Shown: piece after piece, positions 1 to 8,750 of the stretch
How the letters are laid out: each line of letters begins with the position of its first letter
How positions within the stretch are numbered: position 1 is the stretch's first letter
Assembly: GCF_014203535.1 (NCBI RefSeq)
Contig: NZ_JACHJI010000012.1
Span: 140,925-204,924, forward strand
Length of the DNA stretch: 64,000 nt
Reading direction: 5' to 3'
Origin: Streptomyces griseomycini
Lineage (GTDB): Bacteria; Actinomycetota; Actinomycetes; Streptomycetales; Streptomycetaceae
The notes under the pieces: model-generated
What the model saw: only the letters and a program-made list of their open reading frames with translations
Told to the model about the DNA's origin: nothing
Database searches by the model: none
Made by a program: the position numbers and the translations under genes

Positions 1-646
1 TCTCGCCGGGCTCGACCAGTTCCTCCACCTCGGCCACCGTCACCCGGCCCGCCATCGCCGCCAGCGGGTTGAAGTTGCGGGCGGACTTGTTGAACACCAG
101 GTTCCCGTGCCGGTCGCCCCTCGCCGCCCGCACCAGGGCGAAGTCGGTGCGGATACCGCGCTCCAGCACGTACTCCGTGCCGTCGAACTCGCGGACCTCC
201 TTCGGCGGCGAGGCCAGGGCGACGCCGCCGGAGCCGTCGTAGCGCCAGGGCAGCCCGCCCTCGGCGACCTGCGTGCCCACCCCGGCCGGGGTGTAGAAGG
301 CCGGGATGCCGGCCCCGCCCGCGCGCAGCCGCTCCGCCAGCGTGCCCTGCGGGATCAGCTCCACCTCCAGCTCCCCGGCCAGGTACTGCCGGGCGAACTC
401 CTTGTTCGCGCCGATGTAGGAACCGGTCACCCGCGCGATCCGCCCCGCCGCCAGCAGCACCGCCAGGCCGGACTCCATCGCCCCGCAGTTGTTGGAGACG
501 ATCGACAGGCCGCCGGTCCCGCGCTCGTGCAGCGCCCGGATCAGCACGCTCGGCACACCGCTCAGCCCGAAACCGCCCACCGCCAGCGACGCACCGTCCG
601 GTACGTCGGCCACCGCCTCCGCGGCCGTGGCGACCACCTTGTCCAT
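1..646 (-). CDS. pcaI: 3-oxoadipate CoA-transferase subunit A (partial, 3' end outside window)
   Basis: The reverse strand reads from an ATG at 646 without a stop to the window edge, so only the first 215 residues are seen. The protein starts MDKVVATAAEAVADVPDGAS, followed by a glycine-rich GGFGLSGVPS segment and SNNCG and GSYIGANKEF motifs. These are typical of the alpha subunit of class I CoA-transferases, which move CoA from succinyl-CoA to 3-oxoadipate or another 3-oxoacid. The divergent neighbour is a PcaV-type MarR regulator, which favours the beta-ketoadipate (protocatechuate) pathway over plain acetoacetate metabolism. In Streptomyces the operon continues with pcaJ and further pca genes, which would lie left of this window. 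The family call is firm; the exact substrate rests on context. Confidence 0.85.
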   Translation of the reverse strand, partial: MDKVVATAAEAVADVPDGASLAVGGFGLSGVPSVLIRALHERGTGGLSIVSNNCGAMESGLAVLLAAGRIARVTGSYIGANKEFARQYLAGELEVELIPQGTLAERLRAGGAGIPAFYTPAGVGTQVAEGGLPWRYDGSGGVALASPPKEVREFDGTEYVLERGIRTDFALVRAARGDRHGNLVFNKSARNFNPLAAMAGRVTVAEVEELVEPGE

Positions 647-688
647 CCGAGGAACCCCATCCCTTCCAGAGGACCCGACCGCATTTAG

Positions 689-709
689 TCAGGGCACTGA
701 GTATTTCAG
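689..709. promoter_or_regulatory. candidate PcaV operator between pcaI and pcaV
   Basis: Two overlapping inverted repeats share a half-site: TCAG-N4-CTGA at 689-700 and CTGA-N5-TCAG at 697-709. They lie in an AT-richer patch 43-63 bases upstream of the pcaI start, inside the 222-base divergent region. MarR regulators usually bind 16-20-base palindromes overlapping the promoter they repress, so this is the best operator candidate. It is inferred from position and symmetry only. Confidence 0.4.
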
Positions 710-868
710 CGAGGTCGTCCTCACGCTGCCATCGTGATGCCGGAAGCGTCAATACATCGGAGGATCCGACGGAAAGGAAGGTGTGAGGGTGGCGGACCGC
801 CGCCCCGTGTGCGGGTATCGTTCAGTACACCGACGAAATCGACCATGAAATCGACCACGGGGGCGCAC

Positions 869-1351
869 ATGGCCGCGGTGGACCTCAGCACCCATCCCGG
901 GCACCTTGCCCGGCGGCTCCAGCAGGCGCACCACCTGCTGTGGAACACGATGGTCTCCGAGGAGATCACCTCGCCGCAGTTCGCCGTCCTCAACGTGCTC
1001 GTCGCCGAACCGGGCCTGGACCAGCGGACCGTGGGGGAGCGGGTGGGGCTGGACCGGTCCACCATCGCCGAGGTGATCAGCCGGCTCATCCGGCGCGGAC
1101 TGCTCGACAAGGTCCGCGACCCGCAGGACGGCCGGCGCTTCCTGCTGCGCCTCACCGGCGACGGCCTGCGCACCCACCGCAAGCTGGCGGTGCGCACCGC
1201 GCGGATGAACCAGGTCTTCCTGGCGCCGCTCGACGCCGACGAGCAGACGGTGTTCCTCGACCTGATCCGGCGGGTCGCGGACGCGGCCGAGGGACTGCGC
1301 CACCCCGCCGGGTCCCCGACCGGCCCGCGCCGACCGCGCCGACCGCGCTGA
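869..1351 (+). CDS. pcaV: MarR-family repressor of protocatechuate genes, PcaV-like
   Basis: 160-residue winged-helix protein. The ATG at 869 is chosen because the protein then begins MAAVDLSTHPGHLARRLQQ, matching my memory of S. coelicolor PcaV. In that frame Arg15 is present, the residue reported to contact protocatechuate. The wHTH lies at about residues 35-105, with the recognition region near RTVGERVGLDRSTIAEVISR and the wing at DPQDGRR. The gene diverges from pcaI, the expected arrangement for a repressor relieved by protocatechuate. The Arg/Pro-rich C-terminal tail is probably disordered. The open frame continues upstream to 734, but that would add an unsupported extension. Confidence 0.88.
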   Translation: MAAVDLSTHPGHLARRLQQAHHLLWNTMVSEEITSPQFAVLNVLVAEPGLDQRTVGERVGLDRSTIAEVISRLIRRGLLDKVRDPQDGRRFLLRLTGDGLRTHRKLAVRTARMNQVFLAPLDADEQTVFLDLIRRVADAAEGLRHPAGSPTGPRRPRRPR

Positions 1352-1358
1352 CCGGGGG

Positions 1359-2357
1359 TCAGGCGGCCTGTGCGTACACCACCCACACCTGACCGCGCGC
1401 GAAGGTCATCCGCTCGCCGTCCCCGGTGGTGAACGAGGTGCCGTCCTCGGCGCTCAGCCGGCTCCAGCGCGCCTCGTACGCGCGGCCCCCGCGCAGCACG
1501 GTGGCCTCCCCGGAGCCCACCGTCTCGGTGTACGGGGTGTTGTTCCCGAGGAAGTCCCGGTAGCCGGAGCGGCGCACGGTCACGTACTGCACGACCACGG
1601 TCGCGGGCGCCAGCCGTTCGCCCTCCGTGGTGGTCGCGGGGACGCCGTCCAGCGACACCAGCCAGCGGTCGTCGGCGTCCGACCAGGTGAAGGTGGTGCG
1701 GGCCGCCGGATAGCGCACCGTGAGCGCGTCCTTCGGCTCGCCGCCCGCCGGGGGCCGGCCGAAGCGGAAGCCGGTGGTTAGGGCGGCCCCGCCGGGCGGG
1801 TCGGCCATGAGCCGCTCCGGTCGCAGGTACAGGTTGTGCGGAGCGGAGCGGTCCGTGCCCCGGACGTAGGCACCGGACGACGACTCGGGCGTCACCCCCT
1901 CCAGCGGCGCCCGGTCGATCAGCGGCAGGAGCTTGCCCTGCGCCCCGGAGAAGGCCAGGACCGGCCGGTCGAACTGGCGCAGCAGCTCCAGATCGGACTC
2001 ACGGGCGCTGCGCACCGGCCCGACGGACTCGGGGAGCCGGGTGGCGTACACCGCCACCAGCCGGCTCAGCCCGCCCTCGACCTGCTCGACGTACACCACG
2101 TCCGCGGCGTCCACGCCGGTGTGGGGCCGGGCGGCGGGAGTGTTGTCGATCTTCACCGCGAGCACGGGGCGGACGTCCGCCCCGTCCGGCAGCCGCTCCC
2201 GCGCGGACGGTGCCGCCGGTCCGCGCCCGTCGTCGATCGGGCCGCCGGAGGCCGTGCAGCCGGCCGCCAGAGCGGCCGTCATCAGGGTGGTCAGCAGCGC
2301 CCTCGCCGCCGCGCCGCGCCGTGTGCGCGCCCCTCGTCCCGTGCCCACCGTCGCCAC
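1359..2357 (-). CDS. DUF3048 (YerB-like) lipoprotein
   Basis: 332 residues with an Arg-rich N-terminus, a hydrophobic stretch and a lipobox LAAGC at about residues 30-34, so it is predicted to be membrane-anchored outside the cell. The body contains the DUF3048 N-terminal signature (LAVKIDNTPAARPHTGVDAA, YVEQVEGG, SVGPVRSARESD) and the C-terminal half with VQYV and GNNTPYTETVGSGEA. The molecular function of the family is unknown; members are common in Gram-positive bacteria, and Bacillus YerB is the reference. Its stop is 8 bases from the convergent pcaV stop. A rare CTA Leu codon lies near 1778. The family assignment is good; no activity can be given. Confidence 0.85.
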   Translation of the reverse strand: MATVGTGRGARTRRGAAARALLTTLMTAALAAGCTASGGPIDDGRGPAAPSARERLPDGADVRPVLAVKIDNTPAARPHTGVDAADVVYVEQVEGGLSRLVAVYATRLPESVGPVRSARESDLELLRQFDRPVLAFSGAQGKLLPLIDRAPLEGVTPESSSGAYVRGTDRSAPHNLYLRPERLMADPPGGAALTTGFRFGRPPAGGEPKDALTVRYPAARTTFTWSDADDRWLVSLDGVPATTTEGERLAPATVVVQYVTVRRSGYRDFLGNNTPYTETVGSGEATVLRGGRAYEARWSRLSAEDGTSFTTGDGERMTFARGQVWVVYAQAA

Positions 2358-2553
2358 TGTGTCCGCCTCGCATCATGAGATGTCTTGATTGTGCGCTTTT
2401 CTGATCGTCGATGGCCATACCCGATCGGTGGCGGTGCCGCGCGGTGATTCCGCCGATCGGCGCAACGGCGCGCGGTTGGGGCCGGGGCCGCTCGGGTACC
2501 CGGGCCCCACCGCATCAGCGACACACCGGCCACGACGGAGGGAGCGGGCGGCG

Positions 2554-3744
2554 ATGAGGGCAGTGACCTGGCAGGGCAAGCGGGACGTGCGGGTGGAGAA
2601 CGTGCCCGACCCGCGGATCGAGGAGCCGACGGACGTGGTCATCCGCGTCACCTCCACCGGACTGTGCGGATCCGACCTGCACCTGTACGAGGTGCTCACC
2701 CCGTTCATGACCCCCGGCGACATCCTCGGCCACGAGCCGATGGGCATCGTCGAGGAGGTCGGCGCCGCGGTGCCGGACCTCCAGGTCGGCGACCGGATCG
2801 TGGTGCCGTTCCAGATCGCCTGCGGCAACTGCTGGATGTGCCTGACCGGGTTGCCCACCCAGTGCGAGACCACCCAGGTCAGCTCCGAGGGCATGGGCGC
2901 CGCCCTGTTCGGCTACACCCGCCTGTACGGGGCGGTCCCGGGCGGACAGGCGGAGTACCTGCGGGTCCCGCAGGCGCAGTACGGCCCCATCAAGGTTCCC
3001 CAGGGCCCGCCCGACGACCGGTTCCTCTACCTCTCCGACGTGCTGCCCACCGCCTGGCAGGCGGTGGCCTACGCCGGGATCCCGAAGGGCGGCAGCGTCG
3101 CCGTGCTCGGCCTCGGCCCCATCGGCGACATGGCCTGCCGGGTCGCCCGGGTCCAGGGCGCCGGACGGGTCTTCGGCGTGGACCTGGTCCCGGAACGGCT
3201 GAACCGGGCGAAGGAGCGGGGGGTGGAGACCTTCGACCTGAGGTCCTTCGACGACGAGAAGGAACTCGTCGAGGCGATCCGCGACCAGACCGACGGCCGC
3301 GGGCCCGACGCCGTGATCGACGCCGTCGGCACCGAGGCCCACGGCAGCGCGGCGGCCCGCATGGTGCAGAACGCCTCGTCGCTGCTGCCCCGCAAGCTGA
3401 GCGGGCCCATGGCGGAGCGCTTCAGCGTCGACCGGCTCGCCGCCCTGTACACCGCCATCGAACTGGTGCGGCGCGGCGGCACCATCTCGCTGTCCGGCGT
3501 CTACGGCGGCATGGCCGACCCGATGCCGATGCTCACCCTGTTCGACAAGCAGATCCAGATGCGCATGGGGCAGGCGAACGTCCGCCGCTGGAGCGACGAG
3601 ATCATCCCGTACCTCACCGACGAGGACCCCCTCGGCGTGGACGACTTCGCCACGCACCACGTGCCCCTGTCCGACGCGCCGCAGGCCTACGACATGTTCC
3701 AGCGCAAGAAGGACGGCGCGGTCAAGGTGATCATGAAGCCGTGA
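2554..3744 (+). CDS. zinc-dependent alcohol dehydrogenase, formaldehyde-dehydrogenase-like
   Basis: 396-residue medium-chain dehydrogenase. The ATG at 2554 is preceded by a GGAGGGA ribosome site; longer open-frame starts are unsupported. Catalytic zinc ligands are visible as Cys38 (GLCGSD) and His60-Glu61 (GHEPMG). A structural zinc site is suggested by Cys90, Cys93, Cys96 and Cys104. The Rossmann motif GLGPIGDMA is followed by an acidic FGVD. The insertion between the Rossmann domain and the C-terminus (GTEAHGSAA, SVDRL, YGGMADPMPM) is typical of the glutathione-independent formaldehyde dehydrogenase-like subgroup. It probably oxidises an alcohol or hydroxyaldehyde with NAD; the substrate is not predictable. 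It stands alone and is followed by a strong hairpin. Confidence 0.85.
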   Translation: MRAVTWQGKRDVRVENVPDPRIEEPTDVVIRVTSTGLCGSDLHLYEVLTPFMTPGDILGHEPMGIVEEVGAAVPDLQVGDRIVVPFQIACGNCWMCLTGLPTQCETTQVSSEGMGAALFGYTRLYGAVPGGQAEYLRVPQAQYGPIKVPQGPPDDRFLYLSDVLPTAWQAVAYAGIPKGGSVAVLGLGPIGDMACRVARVQGAGRVFGVDLVPERLNRAKERGVETFDLRSFDDEKELVEAIRDQTDGRGPDAVIDAVGTEAHGSAAARMVQNASSLLPRKLSGPMAERFSVDRLAALYTAIELVRRGGTISLSGVYGGMADPMPMLTLFDKQIQMRMGQANVRRWSDEIIPYLTDEDPLGVDDFATHHVPLSDAPQAYDMFQRKKDGAVKVIMKP

Positions 3745-3764
3745 CCTGCGCCCGGGCGGGTGCG

Positions 3765-3808
3765 GGAGGGGGCCGGGAAGCCGCCGCCGCGGCTCCCCGG
3801 CCCCCTCC
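3765..3808. terminator. bidirectional hairpin terminator
   Basis: Perfect 13-bp arms (GGAGGGGGCCGGG at 3765-3777 and its complement at 3796-3808) lie between the convergent alcohol dehydrogenase and DUF1080 genes. There is no U-run, as is usual for Streptomyces terminators. Confidence 0.75.
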
Positions 3809-3822
3809 GGGTCAGGCCGGCG

Positions 3823-6042
3823 TCAGGGCAGTTCCTTGATCCGGACGTCCCGGTACGAGACCACGTCCGTCGTGCCGTGCACCTGCAGTCCGATGTAGCC
3901 GGAGGCGAACCGCCGCCCGTCCGTGCCCGGATCGTCCGAGCGCGGCGGGGTGAAGTCCTGGCCGCCGGTGTTGTCGAACTCGTTGATCAGCACGCCGTTG
4001 CGGTAGACCGAGTAGTGCTGGTCCACCACGCGGATCTCGTAGTCGTTCCAGGTGCCCTTCTGCGTCACGCCCGCGCTGGCCAGGCCGACCCGGTCGAAGC
4101 CGTAGACCGAGCCCGTCTTGTACATGTCGCCGGTGGGCGAGTCGAACACCTGGATCTCGTGCCCGAACTTGATGGCGGCCCACTCCGGCCGGGGCTCCTC
4201 CGGGTGGTCGTGGATCTGCGGGAACCGCACGAACACACCGGAGTTGGCGTTGCCGGCGCCCGGGGCGTCGTCCCGCCACTGGAGCTTCAGCGAGAAGTCG
4301 CCGTACTTGCGCTCGGGGAACCACAGCATGCCCAGGCCGGGCCTGCTGGTGCCGGAGGTGATCGACCCGTCCGGGTTCAGCGCGAACGAACCGCCGCCCA
4401 CCTGCTCCCACCTGGCGAACGACTCCTCGGAGCCGTCGAGGATCTTGCGGTAGCCGTCGGTCTGGCCGGGCTTGCCGATGCCGGACTGGCGGGCCGCCCT
4501 GTTGACGGCCCGGTACTCCCGCTGGTCGACGACCCCTTCCTCCCGCAGCTCGTCCAGGACGCTCTTCACGTGCTTCAGGAACAGCGCCTGGGAGGTCCAC
4601 TCCTTCTCGTCCTCGATCAGCTCGCCGATCCGGCACCGGTTGTTGGTGACCCGGTTGGGCACGCCCGAGTCGACCGTGCCGACGAACACCGTCAGCCGCT
4701 CGTCGTACTCCGGGCAGTCGGGCGCCGGCACCCCGCCGTCCGCCACGACCGTGAAGCTCACCGTGAGCGGCTCGGAGGTGTTGCCCGCCTCGTCGCTCGC
4801 CCGGTACGCCACCGTGTGCCGGCCCGCCCGGTCGACGACCACCGGCTCCGTGTACGCCAGGTAGGGCCCGCCGTCGAGCGAGTACTCGATGCCGGCCACG
4901 CCGGAACCGCCCTCGTCGGTGGCGCTGACGGTCACCGTGGCGTCGCCGACGTACGCGCCGTCCGAGTTCTTCGTGCCCTCCACGGTCACGCCCGTCACCG
5001 GCGGGGTGGTGTCCTGCGGGGGAGCGGCGACGACCGTGAACTCCACGCTCTTCCCGGCGGCGGCGTTGCCCGCCTTGTCGGTGGCCCGGTAACGCACGGT
5101 GTGCGTGCCGACCTCGTGCACCATCACCGGTGCGGTGTACGGCTGCCAGGCGCCGTCGGCGCCGATCGCGTACTCGATGGTGTTGACGCCGGAGCCGGTG
5201 TCCGACGCGGTGACGGTGACCGTCGCCATGTCGACGTAGGCACCGTCGTCGTTCCGCTCACCGTCCACCGTCGCCGAGGTCTCGGGCGGGGTGGTGTCGT
5301 CGGACGGCGGGGCGACGACGGTGAACCCGACGCTCTTCTCCGCCGAGACGTTGCCCGCCTTGTCCAGGGCGCGGTAGCGCACCGTGTGCGTGCCGACCCG
5401 ATCGACCACGATGGGCGCGGTGTACGGCTGCCAGGCGCCGTCGGCGCCGATCGCGTACTCGATCCGGTCGACGCCCGAGCCCGCGTCGGTGGCCTCGATG
5501 CCGACGCTCGCCGCACCCACGTACGCGCCCTCGGCGTTCCGGGTGCCGGTCACCTCCGCCGTCGCCTCGGGCGCGGTGGTGTCCTCGCCGCCGCCCTCGG
5601 TCACCGTCAGGACGCCCTGCATCTGACCGTGTCCGGGGATCGTGCAGTGGTAGAGGTAGCGGCCCGGGGTGAGCGTGACCTCGGCGGTGTGCCTGCCGCC
5701 CTGGGCGTCGTTCGGGTTGGCCAGGATGTTCAGCTGGACGTCGCTGTTGAACTCCGGGTCGGAGGTCACGAACGTCAGCGTGTGCGGCATGCCGGTGGTG
5801 TTGCCGGTGGCCGCGCTGTTCTCGAAGACGATCGTCGCCGGGCCCGCCACCGCCGTCGCCGGCGCCGACAGGTACTTGTCGATGTCGTTCCCGGCGGTCC
5901 AGGTCAGCACCTGCTGTGCCGACCCGGCGTCCGCCGCCTCGGGCTCGCCGGCCGCGGAGGGCGCCGCCTGCAGGCCGAGCATCACCAGCAGGGCGGCCAC
6001 CAGGGCTGCCCACACTCTTCGTTGCCGTATCACTGGTCTCAC
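3823..6042 (-). CDS. secreted cupredoxin / Ig-like repeats / 3-keto-disaccharide hydrolase (DUF1080) protein
   Basis: 739 residues from a GTG at 6042 that overlaps the stop of the upstream gene (GTGA), so the two are translationally coupled. Layout: signal peptide (about 1-31); plastocyanin-like domain (about 42-150) with type 1 copper ligands His87, Cys133, His138 and Met141; three Ig-like repeats of about 95 residues, each starting DTT(A/P)PE or similar and containing GSGV and HTVRYRA or HTVAYRA; a linker with Cys residues; and a C-terminal 3-keto-disaccharide hydrolase/LamG-type domain (about 555-739) with NSGVFVRFP and DYEIRVVDQHYSVYRNG. Two of the Ig repeats share about 45 identical bases, suggesting recent duplication. 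Likely role: extracellular attack on oxidised sugars together with its PQQ-type partner. Confidence 0.85.
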   Translation of the reverse strand: MRPVIRQRRVWAALVAALLVMLGLQAAPSAAGEPEAADAGSAQQVLTWTAGNDIDKYLSAPATAVAGPATIVFENSAATGNTTGMPHTLTFVTSDPEFNSDVQLNILANPNDAQGGRHTAEVTLTPGRYLYHCTIPGHGQMQGVLTVTEGGGEDTTAPEATAEVTGTRNAEGAYVGAASVGIEATDAGSGVDRIEYAIGADGAWQPYTAPIVVDRVGTHTVRYRALDKAGNVSAEKSVGFTVVAPPSDDTTPPETSATVDGERNDDGAYVDMATVTVTASDTGSGVNTIEYAIGADGAWQPYTAPVMVHEVGTHTVRYRATDKAGNAAAGKSVEFTVVAAPPQDTTPPVTGVTVEGTKNSDGAYVGDATVTVSATDEGGSGVAGIEYSLDGGPYLAYTEPVVVDRAGRHTVAYRASDEAGNTSEPLTVSFTVVADGGVPAPDCPEYDERLTVFVGTVDSGVPNRVTNNRCRIGELIEDEKEWTSQALFLKHVKSVLDELREEGVVDQREYRAVNRAARQSGIGKPGQTDGYRKILDGSEESFARWEQVGGGSFALNPDGSITSGTSRPGLGMLWFPERKYGDFSLKLQWRDDAPGAGNANSGVFVRFPQIHDHPEEPRPEWAAIKFGHEIQVFDSPTGDMYKTGSVYGFDRVGLASAGVTQKGTWNDYEIRVVDQHYSVYRNGVLINEFDNTGGQDFTPPRSDDPGTDGRRFASGYIGLQVHGTTDVVSYRDVRIKELP

Positions 6043-8576
6043 CCGGCCTTCCGTGCCAGCTGACCGGCGGCCGGGGTCGGCCCGCCGCCCGTGTAGGTGA
6101 TCCGCCACAGCGCGGACCTGGAGTCGGAGGTGAAGAAGCCGCGGCCGTAGTCGAGGACGTACAGCGCGCCGTCCGGACCGAACTTCCAGTCCATCAGGTT
6201 CTTGATGCCGTCGTTGCCGATCGGCACGATCTTCTTCAGCGACTCGGAGTGCACCGGCAGGCCGCCGTCTCCTTGCGTCCCCGGATCCATGAGCACCGCG
6301 TTGCGCGGCTGGTCGGCGTCGTAGAAGTCGCCGACGAACCACTTGCCGTCCCAGTAGGCCGGCCACTTGGTCTCACTGGCGCTCGTCCCGTCGTGGCGGT
6401 AGACCGGTCCGTTCATCGCGGCCTGGCCGCCGCCCTTGAGCCAGGGCAGCCCGTAGGTGGCCTCCTCCGCCTTGTAGGAGGGGACGCCGTTCTCGTCCCG
6501 CGGGTAGTCCGGGGCGCCGCCCTGCGGCGAGTACCAGATGTTGTTGCCGGTCACCGGCGGCAGGTTGACCAGGCCGTCGTTGTTCGGCGACTCGTTCTTC
6601 GGGTGGTCGCAGTCGTACCAGCCGAGCGGCTTGGACGGGTCGGGCAGGTTCCGGTCCCGGTAGGGCTGCTTGTTGCCCATGCAGTACGGCCAGCCCCGGT
6701 TGGACGCCTCGGTGATCACGGCGAACGTGTCGTACTTCGCCGGGCCCCAGGTGGGCGACGGCTGGCCCGCGTCCGGGCCGACCCAGCCCGCGTAGAGGAC
6801 GTCGGTCGTCTTGTCGACGAAGATGCGCGCCGGGTTGCGCACCCCCATCACGTAGATCTCGCCGCGCGTCTTGCCGCCGCCCTCGGCGGTCTCCTTCCCG
6901 GTGAACAGGTTGCCCTCGGGGATCGTGTACGTCCCGTCCGGCTCCGGGTGGATGCGCAGGATCTTGCCGTTGAGGTTGTTGGTGTTGCCGGCCGTGCGGC
7001 GCGCGTCCGCGAAGGAGACGCCCTTGAAGTTCGGCTCGGGGTTGTTGCCCGAGTAACCGCCGCTGAAGCCGCTGGAGTTGTTGTCACCGGTGGCGATGTA
7101 CAGGTTGCCCTCGGAGTCCCAGGCCATCCCGCCGCCCGCGTGGCAGCAGCTGTGGATCTGCACCGGCCACTTCAGCAGCACCTTCTCGCTGCCGAGGTCC
7201 AGCTTGTTCGTGGCCCGGTCGAGCGTGAAGCGGGAGACCCGCCGCTCGGCCATGTGCGTGTCCCGGTCGATCTCCGAGTGCGGGGTGTAGTGCAGGTACA
7301 CCCAGCCGTTCTCCTCGAACCCCGGGTCCAGCTCGATGCCGAGCAGGCCCTCCTCGACCTTGGTGAGCTCGTCGCCGCCGCCCTTGTTGCCGAAGACGGT
7401 GAGCGCCCCGGCGAGGGTGACCTTCCCGGTCCTCGGGTCGTAGACGTGGATCTCGCCCTCGCCCTTGCCGATGTCCGGGTCGTTCCAGTCCGTGACGACG
7501 GGCTGCGAGGCGTCGGCGCCGCCCCGGCCGATGTAGAGGACACGGCCGTCGGGGGCGGTGACCAGGCCGTGCGGTTCGCCGATCTGGTCGTTCCGGCCCG
7601 GCTGGTTGGGCCGGGTGAGCCGCTCCGCCTTGTAGTTGCCGGTGATGGTCGCCCTGCAGTCGGCCCGGACGAGCCGGGTGGTCCACAGCAGGGCGCCGCG
7701 CAGGTGGTCGCGGAAGTCGGTCTCGTCGTACGACGACACCGTGCCGCCCATGCCGGTGTAGAAGGACCGGCCGCCGTCGTAGTCGCGGCACCAGCTGACC
7801 GGGTGGTCCCAGCCGTTGGCGCTCGCACCGGGCTCGTACGTCGACTCGCGCACCCTGGCGACCGTGTGCACGTCGCCGGACGGGTTCTTCACCCAGTTCA
7901 GCCACTTGTCGGGCCGCTTCCACTGCACCGGCAGGCCCTTGGTCGCCGGGTGGAGCCGGTCGCCCACCTCGACGGTGGCCCGCTGCACCCTCGCGGGGCT
8001 CGACGCGGCCGGGCGGGCGCCGATGAGACCGGTGAACCAGTCCGAGTACGGCTCCGCGCGGGCCGCGTCGTGGAGGCCGACGAAGCCGCCGCCCGCCTCC
8101 ATGTACGCCTCCAGGCCCGCCTCCTGGTCCGGGTCGAGGACGTCCCCGCCGCCGGTCAGGAAGACGACCGTGTTGAAGCGCCCCAGCTTCCTGCCGTCGG
8201 TGAAGACCGAGGCGTCGTCGGTGGCGGTGACCTTGAACCGCTGGTCCGCCGGACCGGACAGGCCGATCTTCTCGATCGCCTCGATCCCCGCGTTCACGAG
8301 CGGCGACTCGTCACCGCCCGCCGCCGAGCCGTGGAACAGCAGCACGCGTACGTTCGCGCCGCCCGGAGGCGACTTGATGGACATCGTTGTCAGGGACGGA
8401 TCCGGCGCCGGGCGCGCGCTGGCGGCGGGCCCCGACAGCAGCCCGGCGGCGACGATCCCGGCGGTGACGCCGACCGCCCAGGTGCGCCGTCCCGTTCCGG
8501 CCGCTCTCGTGCCTCTCGTGCCTCTCGTGCTCAACCTCCGTAAGCGCATGGGTCCTTGATGCGATGTGAACCGCAT
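6039..8576 (-). CDS. secreted ThuA-domain / PQQ-dependent sugar dehydrogenase fusion
   Basis: 845 residues from an ATG at 8576 (MRFTSHQGPMRLRR), 11 bases after GGAGGGG; a GTG at 8588 is also open but abuts that ribosome site. A twin-basic, long signal sequence ending ASA at about residue 45 indicates export. Residues about 65-290 are a ThuA-like (trehalose-utilisation, GATase-like) domain with VRVLLFHGS, VFLTGGGD and GGGFVGLHDA. Residues about 300-800 are a glucose/sorbosone dehydrogenase propeller with GEPHGLVTAPDG, LLGIELDPGF, CCHAGGGMAWD and YVMGVRNPARI. Such proteins oxidise sugars in the periplasm or outside the cell using PQQ. The CTCTCGTGC triplet repeat near 8511-8530 encodes TRGTRGTRA in the signal region. 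The gene forms a two-gene operon with the DUF1080 protein. Confidence 0.85.
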   Translation of the reverse strand: MRFTSHQGPMRLRRLSTRGTRGTRAAGTGRRTWAVGVTAGIVAAGLLSGPAASARPAPDPSLTTMSIKSPPGGANVRVLLFHGSAAGGDESPLVNAGIEAIEKIGLSGPADQRFKVTATDDASVFTDGRKLGRFNTVVFLTGGGDVLDPDQEAGLEAYMEAGGGFVGLHDAARAEPYSDWFTGLIGARPAASSPARVQRATVEVGDRLHPATKGLPVQWKRPDKWLNWVKNPSGDVHTVARVRESTYEPGASANGWDHPVSWCRDYDGGRSFYTGMGGTVSSYDETDFRDHLRGALLWTTRLVRADCRATITGNYKAERLTRPNQPGRNDQIGEPHGLVTAPDGRVLYIGRGGADASQPVVTDWNDPDIGKGEGEIHVYDPRTGKVTLAGALTVFGNKGGGDELTKVEEGLLGIELDPGFEENGWVYLHYTPHSEIDRDTHMAERRVSRFTLDRATNKLDLGSEKVLLKWPVQIHSCCHAGGGMAWDSEGNLYIATGDNNSSGFSGGYSGNNPEPNFKGVSFADARRTAGNTNNLNGKILRIHPEPDGTYTIPEGNLFTGKETAEGGGKTRGEIYVMGVRNPARIFVDKTTDVLYAGWVGPDAGQPSPTWGPAKYDTFAVITEASNRGWPYCMGNKQPYRDRNLPDPSKPLGWYDCDHPKNESPNNDGLVNLPPVTGNNIWYSPQGGAPDYPRDENGVPSYKAEEATYGLPWLKGGGQAAMNGPVYRHDGTSASETKWPAYWDGKWFVGDFYDADQPRNAVLMDPGTQGDGGLPVHSESLKKIVPIGNDGIKNLMDWKFGPDGALYVLDYGRGFFTSDSRSALWRITYTGGGPTPAAGQLARKAG

Positions 8577-8750
8577 GTGGTCACCCACCCCTCCTCGGTC
8601 GCGGCAACAGCGTCAAGGACGCTAGACCTCTTTGCGCCACACGCCAATACCTATGGCCGCAAGGGAACGAACTTTGTCCTGAGTGTGGATAAACCATCGG
8701 AGGGCCGCTACGGTTTCACAGGTTCATGACAGCTACATGGGGAGTTCGGC

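Noticed and set aside
3760..6063. 767-residue plus-strand open frame
   Set aside because: Antisense to the cupredoxin/DUF1080 gene, with Val/Arg-rich repeats mirroring its Ig-like domains.
8586..8588. GTG start for the ThuA/PQQ protein
   Set aside because: It abuts the GGAGGGG ribosome site; the ATG at 8576 has workable spacing.
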